This document shows, one piece after another, positions 21,805 through 32,835 of a DNA stretch of 64,000 bases (positions are counted from its first letter, which is position 1; each line of letters starts with the position of its first letter). This DNA is from Saturnia japonica (taxonomy: Eukaryota; Arthropoda; Insecta; Lepidoptera; Saturniidae), in contig CM065329.1 in the NCBI GenBank assembly GCA_033032175.1, forward strand, positions 10,174,985 to 10,238,984, given 5' to 3'. A model generated the notes under the pieces. That model saw only the letters and a program-made list of their open reading frames with translations, was not told the DNA's origin and did not search any database. The position numbers were made by a program, and so were the translations under genes.

Positions 21805-22500
21805 GTGAGTACCCATCAGCGGATTTCAAAATGGCGGTGACTGGTGGTGAAATATTTTGTCATATTCGTAAATTAACTCGACATGCCACTGAAACATCAT
21901 GTCGAGATTATTCTTCCTTGTAATAAAGTAGCTATATTTACACTAGGAATGTAATTAATATCTATAATATAAGTAATTATTATTAATGTAATAAAAGTTT
22001 AAATTTGTTACAATCTGTCAATTCACAAAAAAGTTGACCTTAAAACCCTTAAAATACAAACAAATGTTATTGCGGGAAAGGTAAATGCTCGACCTACGTA
22101 TAATTCTCTAGATCGTTACAGCTGTTTACTTAGTTGTGCAAGTATGGATGAAAGAATTACAAGTTAATTAATATTGTTCATATTTAGTAAAGATTTTTAT
22201 ATTCCTTCTAATGATGATAATATCTGATATCACTATTAACTTCATTGTGTTTTATAGTTGCCATTTTTGTAGAAATTATACCTCGATAGTAATTTTAAAG
22301 TTTATTGAAATACTGTATGTAGTTAGAATTAGGTGACAAAACAAACAAGACTTGGCTTAATTAAAGGTACGACGAGAATGGAATTGGCGCCACACTTTGG
22401 ACCAATAGAGAACTAAAAAACTGTTTTTTCAGAAACAGTGTTCCGTTTTATGTTTAATATAATTTTATCTCAACAATTTTAATTCCTAATTAGCGTAAGA
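21805..22500. other. Intron or intergenic; nothing recognised
   Basis: AT-rich with no repeat or coding sequence placed. Confidence 0.4.
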
Positions 22501-22513
22501 GCTCGTCTTAAGA

Positions 22514-22759
22514 GTGCGAGGGCCTCGAACTGGTCGTGGAAGGATTCTGACTCTTGACGGCAGAGGCGGTGGGGTTGTTGTTGGAGACGGTGGTATTGTT
22601 GTTGGTGGTCGTGGAAGTTGTGGAAGAGGTGGACGTGCAAGGCGAGTTCTCCATCAGCAGACTGGCCGGGGTAACATCGGACAAGCCAATGATATTTCAG
22701 GTCGAGCTACTACCAACAAAACACCCTCCGCTATTGACATGCAATTTTTGTTTTATTAG
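22514..22759 (+). CDS. Arg/Gly-rich open frame (doubtful)
   Basis: An 81-codon frame beginning MRGPRTGRGRIL with GRGGG, VGGRGSCGRGGRARR and TGRG segments. RG-rich leaders occur in some transposase and RNA-binding genes. It lies just upstream of the exons leading to the piggyBac frame, but no good donor in its frame fits the phase needed by the acceptor at 22821. It may be a decayed first exon, an unrelated low-complexity frame, or a 5' non-coding exon. Confidence 0.25.
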   Translation: MRGPRTGRGRILTLDGRGGGVVVGDGGIVVGGRGSCGRGGRARRVLHQQTGRGNIGQANDISGRATTNKTPSAIDMQFLFY

Positions 22760-22820
22760 TGTAAACGTTTTTCATTTCTATTTTTCTTTGTAGTATTAAA
22801 GAATATTTATAATGTTTTAG

Positions 22821-22907
22821 GCCCTATATCAGTAATATAGGCGATTGGCCTATCGCTTCTCGTTTGGAGCAACCCTTGACTAACAAAAAAAGGCGCAGTT
22901 GGAACCC
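22821..22907 (+). CDS. Candidate exon upstream of piggyBac transposase (exon A)
   Basis: A TTTTAG acceptor and a GTAAGT donor bound an 87-bp stretch. In the only open frame it enters with one base and leaves with two. It encodes PYISNIGDWPIASRLEQPLT followed by a basic NKKRRSWNP. Exon c of copy 1 ends in the matching phase (two bases over). Evidence is splice consensus and phase only. Confidence 0.4.
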
Positions 22908-22984
22908 GTAAGTATTAAACTTTGTTAGTGTATGTATTTACTTATATTTCGGTAAAAACTTATGTTGTTATTCCTTTACACCAG

Positions 22985-23122
22985 TTTATATACAGCTTCC
23001 TGGCCGAACACAAGCCAGCTCGATGTTTGGTCGTCTCTTGCTTCTTCTGCTGTTGGTGAGGCTCCAGGGCCATCACTTGCAGGAGACGGTTTATATCCTG
23101 AGGATTCGCCATCCCCGGCAAT
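22985..23122 (+). CDS. Candidate exon upstream of piggyBac transposase (exon B)
   Basis: A TTTACACCAG acceptor and an AATGTAAGTT donor bound 138 bp, open in the phase left by exon A. It encodes a Ser/Ala/Pro-rich segment. It ends with AT, so joining to the exon at 23759 creates an ATG that could also start translation. Confidence 0.4.
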
Positions 23123-23465
23123 GTAAGTTGTTTAGTAATATGCCTACTAATATCACAATTGCAAAAGTGAGTTTGTTGGTTTTTCACTCTTTCACATTAA
23201 AACTACTGCACCGATTGGTATGAAATTACAGTATATAGTTAGTGGTTGGGCATTGAATTGCTGGGCGAGAGTGTCAGATCACTCTTGCCGAGTAATTGTT
23301 TTTTGGCGTCTGGCAACCCGCGGGGTAACGGACGCGCACTTGAAAAAACCAGTTGGCTTCGAGTGTCAGTTAAGCGCACACGCACCTCGCATTTCTTTCA
23401 ACGCTTCGCTTTCTTTTTAACCTCTGTGTGTGTGGCCAAAATTCACGCTACACGCTAACCCTCAG

Positions 23466-23509
23466 TTTTGGGATACCCGGGAAGCTGCACAACAAGGAGG
23501 AATTGGTCG
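23466..23509 (+). CDS. Candidate alternative exon (44 bp)
   Basis: Bounded by ACCCTCAG and GTAAGTG. In phase with the exon at 23759 (FWDTREAAQQGGIGR then SGTPGP), but not in phase with exon B, so it would be an alternative or first coding exon. Confidence 0.25.
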
Positions 23510-23758
23510 GTAAGTGAATTCTGATAATTCTTTCTTGGTGGTTCAGTGTTCGTATCATACCCCCCGGGAAAGTAGTAGATCTGGAGGACGACCAGCACGC
23601 AGATTTGTTTTTCCACCAGTTAGTTTGAAATCTACAGTAACGTAGGATAATTTTTATTCCGGAAAAATGCGTTTTTACCTAAGTCAATAGTTTAATATGT
23701 GGAAGGTCAAGGGTATAAACTAAATCGCTTTAAAAATTTATGTTTGATTTTTCTCCAG

Positions 23759-23826
23759 GTCTGGAACACCAGGTCCATTAAGAAGAGCACTCAGGGATGA
23801 TGAAATAGAGTGTCTCATCAATAATG
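23759..23826 (+). CDS. piggyBac transposase N-terminal exon
   Basis: A 68-bp exon between TTTTCTCCAG and GTAAGT. It encodes SGTPGPLRRALRDDEIECLI NN, whose LRDDEIE box is the usual start of piggyBac transposases. It joins in phase to the exon at 23925 (GSDIESDLDD). The 98-bp intron between them is small and has canonical ends. Confidence 0.6.
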
Positions 23827-23924
23827 GTAAGTTAAACATTTTCTAGTGAGTGATGTATACTGACGTATACGTAACTGTGTAGGGTGCTGATGGTTATTGT
23901 ATACATATTACTTTTGATTTACAG

Positions 23925-25606
23925 GAAGTGATATAGAAAGTGACCTGGATGATGCGGAAGAAGACCAAGATCTGGCATTACCCTGCATCTCCAGGGCACA
24001 AGCAGCGGAGTTGGAGACTCCGCTGGACACTGATGTTCCCGCCACTCCTGCCAGTGTTTCCACCGACGAAGCCAGTTACCAGCCAAGTAACTTTTATGAT
24101 TTTAAGTGGACACGTTTTCCCGAATCCCCGACTTCAGCTGAGTTGAGGAGAGAAAACTTTTCCGATAGTGATGTTGGGCCAACAGTTCCACATGCCGACC
24201 CATATGCAGCTTTTACAGCCATATGGGATCGGCAATTCGTGGAATATATAGCCTCGGAAACGAACAAATATGCGCAGCAATTGGCACTCCAAATGCTCAA
24301 TGCGGGGCAACTTTTACCCCAAAGCCGTATTGGCCAATGGCAAGACACATGCGCAGATGAAATATATGTCTTTTTGGCTATATTACTTGCCATGGGTCTT
24401 GTCATTAAAAGTAAAGTTGAAGAGTATTGGAGTGTCAATTCTCGCATATTAAGTACGTCAGGATTTCGCGCATACATGTCTCTGCATCGTTTTCAATTAT
24501 TATGTCGTTGTTTGCACTTCAACGACAACAGAGACATGTGTACGCAAAATCTTGACAATTCCGAGGCGAAGTTATTTAAAATCCAACCAGTAGCATCACA
24601 CCTGAATAATAGATTTTCGACGCTGTACAACATGAGACGAAACATAGCCTTAGACGAATCATTGCTGCAGTGGAAAGGTTGGTTGAACATCAATCAATTT
24701 ATTCCGAACAAAGCCGCCTCAGTGGGTATTAAAACTTATGAGATTTGTGAATCTCAGACAGGCTACTTGTGGCGGTTTGAGATTCACACTCATAAAAAAG
24801 TCGGGCCTTTAACCCAGCAGTTGGACCCCTTAAACGCATATACGCCGGCAATTGTTTTAAGGCTAATTCAAGGTCTTGAGCACAAGGGCCACACGTTATG
24901 GATGGACAACTTTTATAATTCGCCAGCTCTCGCCAGAAAGTTGAAAACCCTAGGTTTTGATTGTGTTGGCACTTTGCGGACCAATCGCCAGTTTGTGCCA
25001 CAACAACTTCACGACCTAACCAAGGCGCAAATGCGGCCAGGACAGATCACCGGATACACATCCGGTGATATCGATTTGACAGTATGGAGAGACAAGAACC
25101 GAGTGGCGATGATCTCCACATATCATGGCAATACCACCACCACTGTCAATTCGATAGTGAAACCGTCAGCCATTTACGATTATAACATAATGATGGGGGG
25201 AGTAGATAAAAAAGACCAAATGCTGGCAATGTATCCTATTGAAAGAAAACGCACACGGGTTTGGTATAAAAAACTATTCCGTAGGCTCCTTAACGTGTCT
25301 GTATTAAACGCCTACATTTTATTTAAGCAGTCTAGTTCTTCTTCGATTACACACCGTACATTCAGGATACAGTTATTGGAGACTATCCTACAAAAACATA
25401 GTAATCCAATCGAATCCACCGATCCAACCCCACAACCTACTATTTTCAACAAGCACCATCTGGCAGAGCACTCATTTGTACCTAACCACAGCAGGCGTTT
25501 AAGACGGCAATGCGTGGTTTGCAAAAAAAAGGGGCATTTGTACTGTGTTGGTTGTGATAAGACAGTGTGTATGACACCATGCTTTGTTGCATTACATTCA
25601 ACTTAG
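23925..25606 (+). CDS. piggyBac-like transposase, main exon, intact
   Basis: Open from the AG acceptor at 23923-23924 to the TAG at 25604-25606. The acidic leader (IESDLDDAEEDQD) is followed by the DDE_Tnp_1_7 core. The three catalytic Asp residues stand in ALDESLLQWKG (near 24650), LWMDNFYNSP (near 24900) and NIMMGGVDKKDQM (near 25190). A C-terminal Cys/His finger (CVVCKKKGHLYCVGC ... CMTPC) completes it. The part from ATG 24011 is 531 residues, the normal size for the family. No stop or frameshift was seen. The upstream exons with canonical donors are unusual for a transposon and raise the possibility of a domesticated or fused host gene. Confidence 0.9.
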
Positions 25607-25615
25607 TTTTGTCCT

Positions 25616-26395
25616 TTTATTGCTGCTTCAAAAACTACTGAACCGATTTTACTCATCCTGTCTGTGCGTTGTTGTATTGGTGCTTCAAAAACTACTAAAC
25701 CGATTTTACTCATCCTGTCTGTGCGTTGTTGTATTGGTGCTTCAAAAACTACTGAACCGATTTTACTCATCCTGTCTGTGCGTTGTTGTATTGGTGCTTC
25801 AAAAACTACTGAACCGATTTTACTCATCCTGTCTGTGCGTTGTTGTATTGGTGCTTCAAAAACTACTGAACCGATTTTACTCATCCTGTCTGTGCGTTGT
25901 TGTATTGCTGCTTCAAAAACTACTAAACCGATTTTACGAATCCTGCCCGTGTGATGTTGCATTGGTCTTTCAAGAACTACTGAACCGATTTTACTCATCC
26001 TATCTGTGTGTTGTTGTGTTATTGGTTGTTCAAGGACTACTAAACCGATTTTACTAATACTGTCTGGCTGATTCAAGAACTACTGAACCGATTTTACTCA
26101 TCTTTTCTGTGCGTTGTTGTATTGCTGCTTCAAGAACTACTAAACCGATTTTACTAATTCTTTCTTTTTTTTTGTAGCATCATGACGTGACGTGCGTATT
26201 ACATCATTAGTGCGGTTATTTTATTTTACTGATTCTGTCTGTCTATTGTTGTATTGCTGCTTCGAGAACTACTAAACCGATTTTACTCATCCTATCTGTG
26301 TATTGTATTGCTGCTTCAAGAACTACTAAACCGATTATACTCATCCTATCTGTGTGTTGCTGTGTTGGTGTTTCAAGAACTACTAAACCGATTTT
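25616..26395 (+). repeat. Tandem array of a 57-bp unit just after the transposase stop
   Basis: Units start at 25625, 25682, 25739, 25796, 25853 and 25910 with an exact 57-bp period, then become diverged and interrupted up to about 26395. Each contains AAAACTACTGAACCGATTTT, a word also found singly in Helitrons here. Because 57 is a multiple of three, long frames appear on both strands (157 codons each); these are artefacts of the array. Confidence 0.93.
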
Positions 26396-26480
26396 TTGGT
26401 TACTTGGCTGGTATTAGTATATCTAGGTGCGTCCGTTATTACTCCCGACGATCTGTATCGCCATCTATCGATATTATCGA

Positions 26481-27045
26481 TTTTAAGTACTGGCATTTTT
26501 CATTTATTGTTTATCAGTGGAACATAATTATTATCCATACCTAATAACTGTATACTTTTGTTTTGTTCACAAATAAAATATTAAAACATTTAAAAAAAAA
26601 AGATCAATGTTGACAGTGGTATAATGTCCACTTACCATAAGGTGGTCTGTTTGATAATTGAAAACCTATTGTAAATAATTTAAGTTAATTCTACTAGTAG
26701 TACTAGATATGATAAATTCTTTCTACACATAGATATATTTTATTGTAATTTACGTAGATATAAAAATAAATCGTTACCATCTTACCTCGAAGTAGATTAG
26801 CACAATTCAATTATTATTATTTTTTATTTTAAGTACTGGCATTTTTCATATAATGTTTATCAGTGGAACATAATTATTATCCATACCTAATAACTGTATA
26901 CTTTTGTATTTTTCACAAATAAAATATTAAAACATTTAAAAAAAAATCAATATATTTTTCGTAAAAGTATTATTAGTATCTACTATCTGTATACTTTTGT
27001 TTTATTCTTAAATAAAATATTAAAACATTCAAAAAAATAATAATA
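26481..27045 (+). repeat. Two and a half copies of a 120-bp tail-like repeat
   Basis: 26481-26599 and 26826-26946 share TTAAGTACTGGCATTTTTCAT, GTTTATCAGTGGAACATAA and ACAAATAAAATATTAAAACA followed by an A run. 26984-27045 repeats the last part. The AATAAA-plus-A-run end suggests transcript 3' ends, perhaps of the transposase gene. Confidence 0.7.
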
Positions 27046-27059
27046 TTAATATATTTCTT

Positions 27060-28240
27060 GTAAAAGTGTTATCCATACTTTTCCTTACATCGCCGGCAAG
27101 TTTAGGAATGTGAACAAGTGTATTTCGGCAAAAAATGTGAACGTTTAGCGTCGATTTATGAAATGTTCTTGGAAGATAACATGGTATTACATTTTATAAT
27201 TCTGTTAGTAAATTTAACCTAAATTGAGAATAAAAAGTTTGTTTCACAAAATAATGAGTAGAAAAACTAAAGTAGTAAAGTAGTAAAGTAGTAAGTAGAA
27301 GTACTCTAAACTCGTAATGATTGATCATACTTTTGTTCCTATAGATTTTAAAGTCTTTGTTAATTTTGATTGTAAAGAAAAAACTATAAACTTTTACAAT
27401 GCTAAGCTTTTAAGAGCCATTGTTTATGAACCCGACTTTAACATAAATACTTGACAAAGGGTTTCCGATGGTCGTTGTTCTCGGAATTTAATTTGAAACA
27501 TTTGTTTATTTTACTGCGCTCGACCTTGGGGTCCCTTGAGAGTGTTGTTTTTCGAATGCTATTTTTAGAATAATTTGCTCAGAAAGTTGTGTGTTGTTAA
27601 TGTTATGTTAGTGTTAGATTATTTGTAATGTTAATAAAATAAATATTTGTGATATTCCTTGAGAGTTTTTTAAATTATTGGAGTTTTATTGCAATCGTAA
27701 TGAATATTTTTTTATTTCTATGTTTAGCTTAGATTTACAAAATGAAAGAAACAGCAAATACGTTAAATTGTTTATTTATCAGTTAGTACAATACATAAAG
27801 AATACAAAAATAATAGTTTTATAAATAGGTACTATACAAAATTGCTGATAAATTATTAAATTACTGCAATCCCGGGAACTTTCCCGTTTCGCGGGATTGC
27901 CCATTTGCAGTTGACAGCTTTTTTTTTCCTAGTAGAGCTGCAGAGGACCGGCTAACTGTAAAAACCAATTATAGCTTAAAAAATGGCAAGAATGTAAAAA
28001 AAATAGTAATTTGTTTGTGGTTAGATACGATTAAATTTTTTTCAATTACAAATCTCAGTGGTCTGTATAGAATAAAAAAATGATTGGTACCGATTTTAAT
28101 TTCTTTTCCGACTATTCTCTTTATTATGAATTCTGCAGTATCTGTTTTTTTTTTTTTTTCAAGAAAATTGGCTTTCCTTTCAAAAGACATGACGCTCACA
28201 CGAAAAATTGTCGAGAGCGAAAGACGTAGGTTTAGATAAA
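27060..28240. other. No gene recognised
   Basis: AT-rich; only short frames. A T run sits at 28149-28160. Confidence 0.4.
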
Positions 28241-28246
28241 AAGACA

Positions 28247-28327
28247 ATGGCTGACGGACAAAAACAAATTTTACTGCATAATTGCGAAGATTTAGTGGAA
28301 ATTATCGTTACTGAATTTTCAATAAAG
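28247..28327 (+). CDS. Possible short first coding exon
   Basis: ATG followed by 27 codons (MADGQKQILLHNCEDLVEII VTEFSIK) and a GTAATT donor at 28328. Upstream DNA is not obviously a repeat. No homology was recognised and no partner exon was found. It could be the start of a host gene cut by the mobile elements that follow. Confidence 0.22.
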
Positions 28328-28408
28328 GTAATTTCCAACGTAACTGAATAACATCAAATACGAGAACTGTGCTAGAATTTCATTACCTTATTTTAATAAT
28401 CTATAATC

Positions 28409-28540
28409 AGGGTTGGGCAGTATTTGAATTACATGTAATTAGTTCTTAAAATGTAATTTGTAATTGATATTTCAAATACCTGACTCTGAGGTATTTTGTA
28501 GTTAGTATTTAAATACATTTGAACATAAAACGAAACGGTT
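28409..28540 (+). mobile_element. Possible hAT-type terminal fragment
   Basis: CAGGGTTGGGCAGTATTTGA opens a TA-rich stretch full of ATTTAAATAC-like words. CAGGGTTGGGCA is a common end of short hAT-type elements. Only one end was found. Confidence 0.3.
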
Positions 28541-28559
28541 CAATCTCTCCAGCCCACTG

Positions 28560-28857
28560 TTGCTTCAGGACGGCGCGACGCTAGACTCAATACTTCACAA
28601 CAGACATTCGCTAAATTAGAGGAATTGCTGTTAGAATGTCTCCGGTATCCACCATACTCCCCGGACCTTGCATCAACAGATTACTACTTTTCGGAATTTG
28701 GACATTTTTTTGCCAGGAAAAATTTCAATTCCGATGACGCGGCTGTCCAAACTGCCTTGAAAGATTTTACTGATTCTCGCTCCCAAATTTTTTTTTCCAG
28801 TGGAATTAATTAACTACCTATAAAATGGCTTAGGTGCATAGACGATAATGGTTCATA
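28560..28857 (+). pseudogene. mariner transposase C-terminal fragment
   Basis: The frame near 28620-28810 contains YPPYSPDLASTDYYF, the third catalytic Asp region of mariner (DD34D) transposases. It is followed by FARKNFNSDDAAVQTALKDF and a SRSQIFFSSGIN block. After a stop the homology continues with KWLRCIDDNG. Upstream codons (KLEELLLEC) fit too, but the first two Asp motifs are missing. Downstream to about 28900, GAGGTCCAAAAGTTCATGGA could be near the element end. Confidence 0.82.
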
Positions 28858-28859
28858 CG

Positions 28860-29110
28860 AGGGGAGGTCCAAAAGTTCATGGAATGGAAGGGTTTTAAAT
28901 AAAATGAAACAATAAATCTATTTTTCCTTTTTAATACAATCATCCTTAAGCTGAATACATTTATTAGATCTATGAATTAATTTAGTAAACCATCGTAAAA
29001 ATATTTTTTATCTTTTGACTCAAAATGAGCCAACATCTAATATACATAGGTTTACTGTACAGTTTGCTCTCGAACTAAAGGAGATAACCAGTTTTTTTGA
29101 CGTAACAACG
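28860..29110. other. No gene recognised; probable mariner end
   Basis: AT-rich sequence following the mariner fragment. No second inverted repeat was identified. Confidence 0.4.
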
Positions 29111-29119
29111 TCTTATAAT

Positions 29120-29407
29120 TCGATGGAGCCGGCTGCACGCACGAAAAAACATGACTCATGCGGCGTTACCTCGCTCTGAGGCGTTCCATTTAAGGCTTGA
29201 AGTGCAAGCGAGAGCGCGGAACGAGCGACAAAGAAGCACAATCGGCCTCCGCGTTCGACATCTGTCTCTCTCCTACTTGAGTGAGCGATGCGTCCGCGTG
29301 GACAGCTGCTATACAATAATACATTTACACGTTTTCGTCAAGTATGAAGTGCAGTGAAAAGTGAATGTGGTGTCAATTGTTTATAGCAACGATAATTGCG
29401 GCGATAA
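29120..29407 (+). promoter_or_regulatory. Candidate promoter and non-coding first exon of zinc-finger copy 2
   Basis: A GC-rich island (29120-29300) in AT-rich surroundings is followed by ACAGCTGCTATACAATAATA and ends with GCGGCGATAAAG before a GTAATG donor at 29408. It lies about 850 bp upstream of exon a of copy 2. The signals are compatible with a transcription start region, but nothing decisive is visible. Confidence 0.3.
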
Positions 29408-29604
29408 AGGTAATGATTCTTTCAATATTATTTGAAAAATGATACCATTCCATCAGTATTTTCTTATGACGTTGTCACGTTCGACTATCGTCAGTAAACC
29501 GACTTCACAGACAACCGATATTTTTTATAATTGTTTCTGAGAACTGTTTTTTGAGTGTAAAAACCTATTCGTTTCGTTTTACGAGAAATCTAATAATACC
29601 CAGC

Positions 29605-30013
29605 ACTAAAAGTCAAGTGGTCATGCCAACTCATGACATTTAAGAAAATGTAGTAACAATTTCTAAAAATTACCGAAATAAATTAACAAAATGATTTACT
29701 ATACTAGTGAATTGTTTAATTATGAATTTTATTTTATGTATTTATAAAAAAAAATTACCGTCAAACTATTGTGAACTTCTGTTAATGTGTGCTAATTATA
29801 CTAAAAAAGGTACAACTTTGTCACAATTTTCGAACTATTTTAGTATTTGTTCATCTGGTATCACTAAATAAACGTCATTATCGTATTTTGTATGTTTTGG
29901 TAGATTGAGATAGTTTTTATTAAATTTCTCGAAAATGGCTAATTAGCTTGTAATGAGGACTAGTTACGTTATAATCGGGGAATAATTCTCTATCGACTTC
30001 AACCACTGTTAAC
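29605..30013 (+). repeat. ~400-bp block, inverted copy at 52590-53010
   Basis: Reading from AAGTCAAGTGGTCATGCCAACT to GAATAATTCTCTATCGACTTC, this block matches the reverse complement of 52590-53010 in order, including GGGGAATAATTCTCTATC and ATTTTCGAACTATTTTAGTA. It lies before exon a in copy 2 and after exon a in copy 3. Confidence 0.8.
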
Positions 30014-30260
30014 CCCGAATTCGTGCCAAACGTTTCTAAATCCAACACATTAAATGAATGTTATTAGTGAAAGACTTATTTTTCGTAAAACATTGTTTTT
30101 GTTAGCCTCTTTCTATTGTGATATATTTTATCATGATTGTATTGTATAATTCTAACGTGTTCTAAAATAATAGTAAATAACAGCAATTTTGGATAAGATA
30201 TCAAGGAACAGCTGACACCCGGCCTGACAAACATAGAGCACCACAGCTCCAGAAACACAA

Positions 30261-30362
30261 ATGAATCTACAGCTGTCTACACAAATATTTAAAACAGAAA
30301 TTAAAGAAGAAACACCAACAGAATGCAGAGATGGAAAAGAATCACCTTGCATTGATAAAATG
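30261..30362 (+). CDS. Zinc-finger paralog copy 2, exon a
   Basis: 34 codons from ATG 30261 (MNLQLSTQIFKTEIKEETPT ...) to a GTATTT donor, phase 0. A stop lies in frame just upstream, so this ATG is the likely start. The FKTEIKEE segment contains a Lys-x-Glu site of SUMO-consensus type (IKEE), common in insect zinc-finger factors. It is homologous to exon a of copies 1 and 3. Confidence 0.7.
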
Positions 30363-30915
30363 GTATTTTTAATATATACTTTTACTTAATATTTTTAAGG
30401 TAATAGTTTTAGGTTCTATATCAGGATCCCGAAGCACATTACTGATTTGCCGGACAACAAGTTCAAGGACCATGTCAAGTGGGTTTTACGGTCAAAAGGT
30501 TATTATAAGATTGGATCTCTATATGAATGATAGTGATGTTGTTGTTGATAGTGACTGATAAATTATTGTTATTGTATCTGATATATTATCAGTTTATATC
30601 TTAAACTAAGTGACCCTACGGGGGGTTGCGGAGGTAGAGGAGCATTTTTTTTTTATTAATAAAAGATGCACAAGTCAGCATTTTGGAATTTTGACTCATA
30701 ACCATTGTTTAAATAGCTATCAATGAATAAATGGTGACCAATTGTTCTGGCACTCCAGCCTCTGACACCTGCATTTTGTTCTAAAAGAAATCTAACTTAA
30801 CTCACGGTTTTGGTCAGTGGTGAACTGTGACAGCCTCTCGCAACCTATACTTCAACAGAATTTATTGTATTGTTTATTATTTAAAAAAAAAAAACATAAT
30901 TCTGTTAAATATTTA

Positions 30916-31791
30916 TGTTGGCGACAGAACAGTAATTTTCGTGTCTTAGGTTAGGTTAATATGTGTTATTATTGTATTGACGTGTTACATACTATGAGTT
31001 ACAATAAAATAGATTAATATTGACAATATTATAGAAAAATGTAAGCGAATACGCTACATTACAAGTTGCATGTTATATATTAAGATGTATATAAACGATT
31101 ATGTATTGTGTGTCACATATGTGAAAATATAACTAATATAGAATAGATTAACATATAGAGTAAGCCAATAGAGTAAGTATATCGAATGTTATAGAGATTT
31201 TACGAGCAGAAAATAGTGATGTCGCCCGTAAATTACATTGTTTTTGGCTTATGTACGGAACGTATACGTAATGTATATTATAAGTGAATATGTAATGAAT
31301 AGGTAATTCAAAGAGGAACATTTTGATATATAACATGTGTACATAGGATATATAATGAGAGAAATATAAAGAGTTTAACAGGGCAACCAAAGCGAAAAGT
31401 AAAGTTAAAACACGAAATAAACACGGAATAAAACGGGGCTCTCTTTACGGTCATTGCTCGAACCACTTAAGCTCGAAGAAGGGCCGTATTGGGCACGGTG
31501 CAATTCAACGAGTCTACAAGTACAAGCAACGAGTAACTACGAGAAGAAAGCTTTGGTCGTCCTGCGAACAATCTACGGTCAAGATATCGAGTTTCATTGA
31601 AGACCCGGCACCTCAAGCGGTCGTGCATTATTGCACCCCCCGGACCCCCTCACCACTAACATCACGCCGCCCACAGGCATCCGTACGGTATCTACGAGAC
31701 GGGCGTCCGGCGCAACAAAACGCCCGTCCAAACTGGGGAAACGTCACACCCTCCCTCCCTCACGCAGAGGGGAAGTGACGCGTACCCAACA
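30916..31791 (+). mobile_element. Solo LTR, family 'TGTTGG', copy 2
   Basis: 876 bp, beginning TGTTGGCGACAGAACAG and ending CGCGTACCCAACA, with perfect 5-bp duplications ATTTA at 30911-30915 and 31792-31796. It lies in the intron between exons a and b of zinc-finger copy 2, in the same orientation as the gene. Confidence 0.92.
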
Positions 31792-31799
31792 ATTTACTT

Positions 31800-32688
31800 C
31801 AATTTATAGACTTTGAAGGGGCTGTAGTTTTTGACATTCCTAAGTGCCTTCTTAGAACTTAAATTTAATAAATATTTTTAATATTTTAATTTGGTATTCT
31901 TGCTATCTGATGCTATGTGGCAAACCTGATACTACCTACTTCTAAAAAAAAATTGTCTTCTGTTTCTACTAAGTATTGTAGATGCAGTGTAAATGTTAAC
32001 TTATCAAAAAGTGTTCAGAATTTACATATGGCATAAGAGACAAACGTCTTAGCATTTCATGGATTCACGGTGAGAGTGCTGGGTCCATCGTGTGGCAGAG
32101 AAGGGAACACAAGCAGCCCCCGGGACTTGCGACCCAGGTGTAGGTTTGCCTCCTTATGATGCACATCAGCCCTCACCTTGACTGCCTGCGATACCCTCCC
32201 TGCTAAGCCAAATTTGGTAAGAGCCTGTTAATGCTGCTTTAGATACCCTTTCTTAAATAGAACTTACTCCTTGTTCTCAACAGGCCGAGGACTTTTAGCA
32301 AGTTATAGAGAGATTTCGCTGGAATACCTCTCGCTCCCACTTCCACCACATACAAGTTAACCACATAGCTGTTTTTGGTTAGCTCATTACATAGATCGTG
32401 ATGTTTATTAATTTTTATTGTGGTCTTTAGGTATATTAGTTTCCCACAGTACACTATGCTGTACAAGTCTATACCTACACTTGATTTCTCGAGAATAAAG
32501 AAATATGTCCAATTGGATTCCTGGTATGGTTGTTTGCATTAAATAACTGATTATATGTCCACAGATGTATAATCATAATATACATTATGTCTATGCAATA
32601 TGTGTAAACAATTTTGTTTCCTTGTAAGGCAGACTTTAGTTTTATCTATAATAAAAATGTTTAACTGAAGTCAGTCATTATGTTCCAG
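31800..32688. other. Intron a-b of copy 2; nothing else recognised
   Basis: AT-rich intron. A somewhat GC-richer segment at 32060-32230 has no recognised identity. Confidence 0.4.
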
Positions 32689-32835
32689 TATTCACTTGAG
32701 CACTTAGAGTCACCTGAGTATGAAAATTACTATGACAGTAGTAAGATTGATGTCTTGGAAGAGTTGAAGAAGGAATTCCCTGAGGATGAATGCCCTCAAC
32801 CAGAATGCCGTATGAACAGTAAAATAGTTTCTGAA
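32689..32835 (+). CDS. Zinc-finger paralog copy 2, exon b
   Basis: 49 codons between TGTTCCAG and GTGAGT, phase 0/0. Encodes YSLEHLESPEYENYYDSSKI, then DVLEELKKEFPEDECPQPEC. It is nearly the same as exon b of copy 3 (54537-54680). The conserved acidic EFPEDECPQ motif is the hallmark of this small family. Confidence 0.75.

Noticed and set aside
22514..22759. RG-rich frame as the sure first exon of the piggyBac gene
   Set aside because: No donor in its frame fits the phase needed at 22821, so it is listed only as doubtful.
25584..26076. 157-codon frames on both strands over the 57-bp array
   Set aside because: They exist only because the period is a multiple of three. No start context, no domain.
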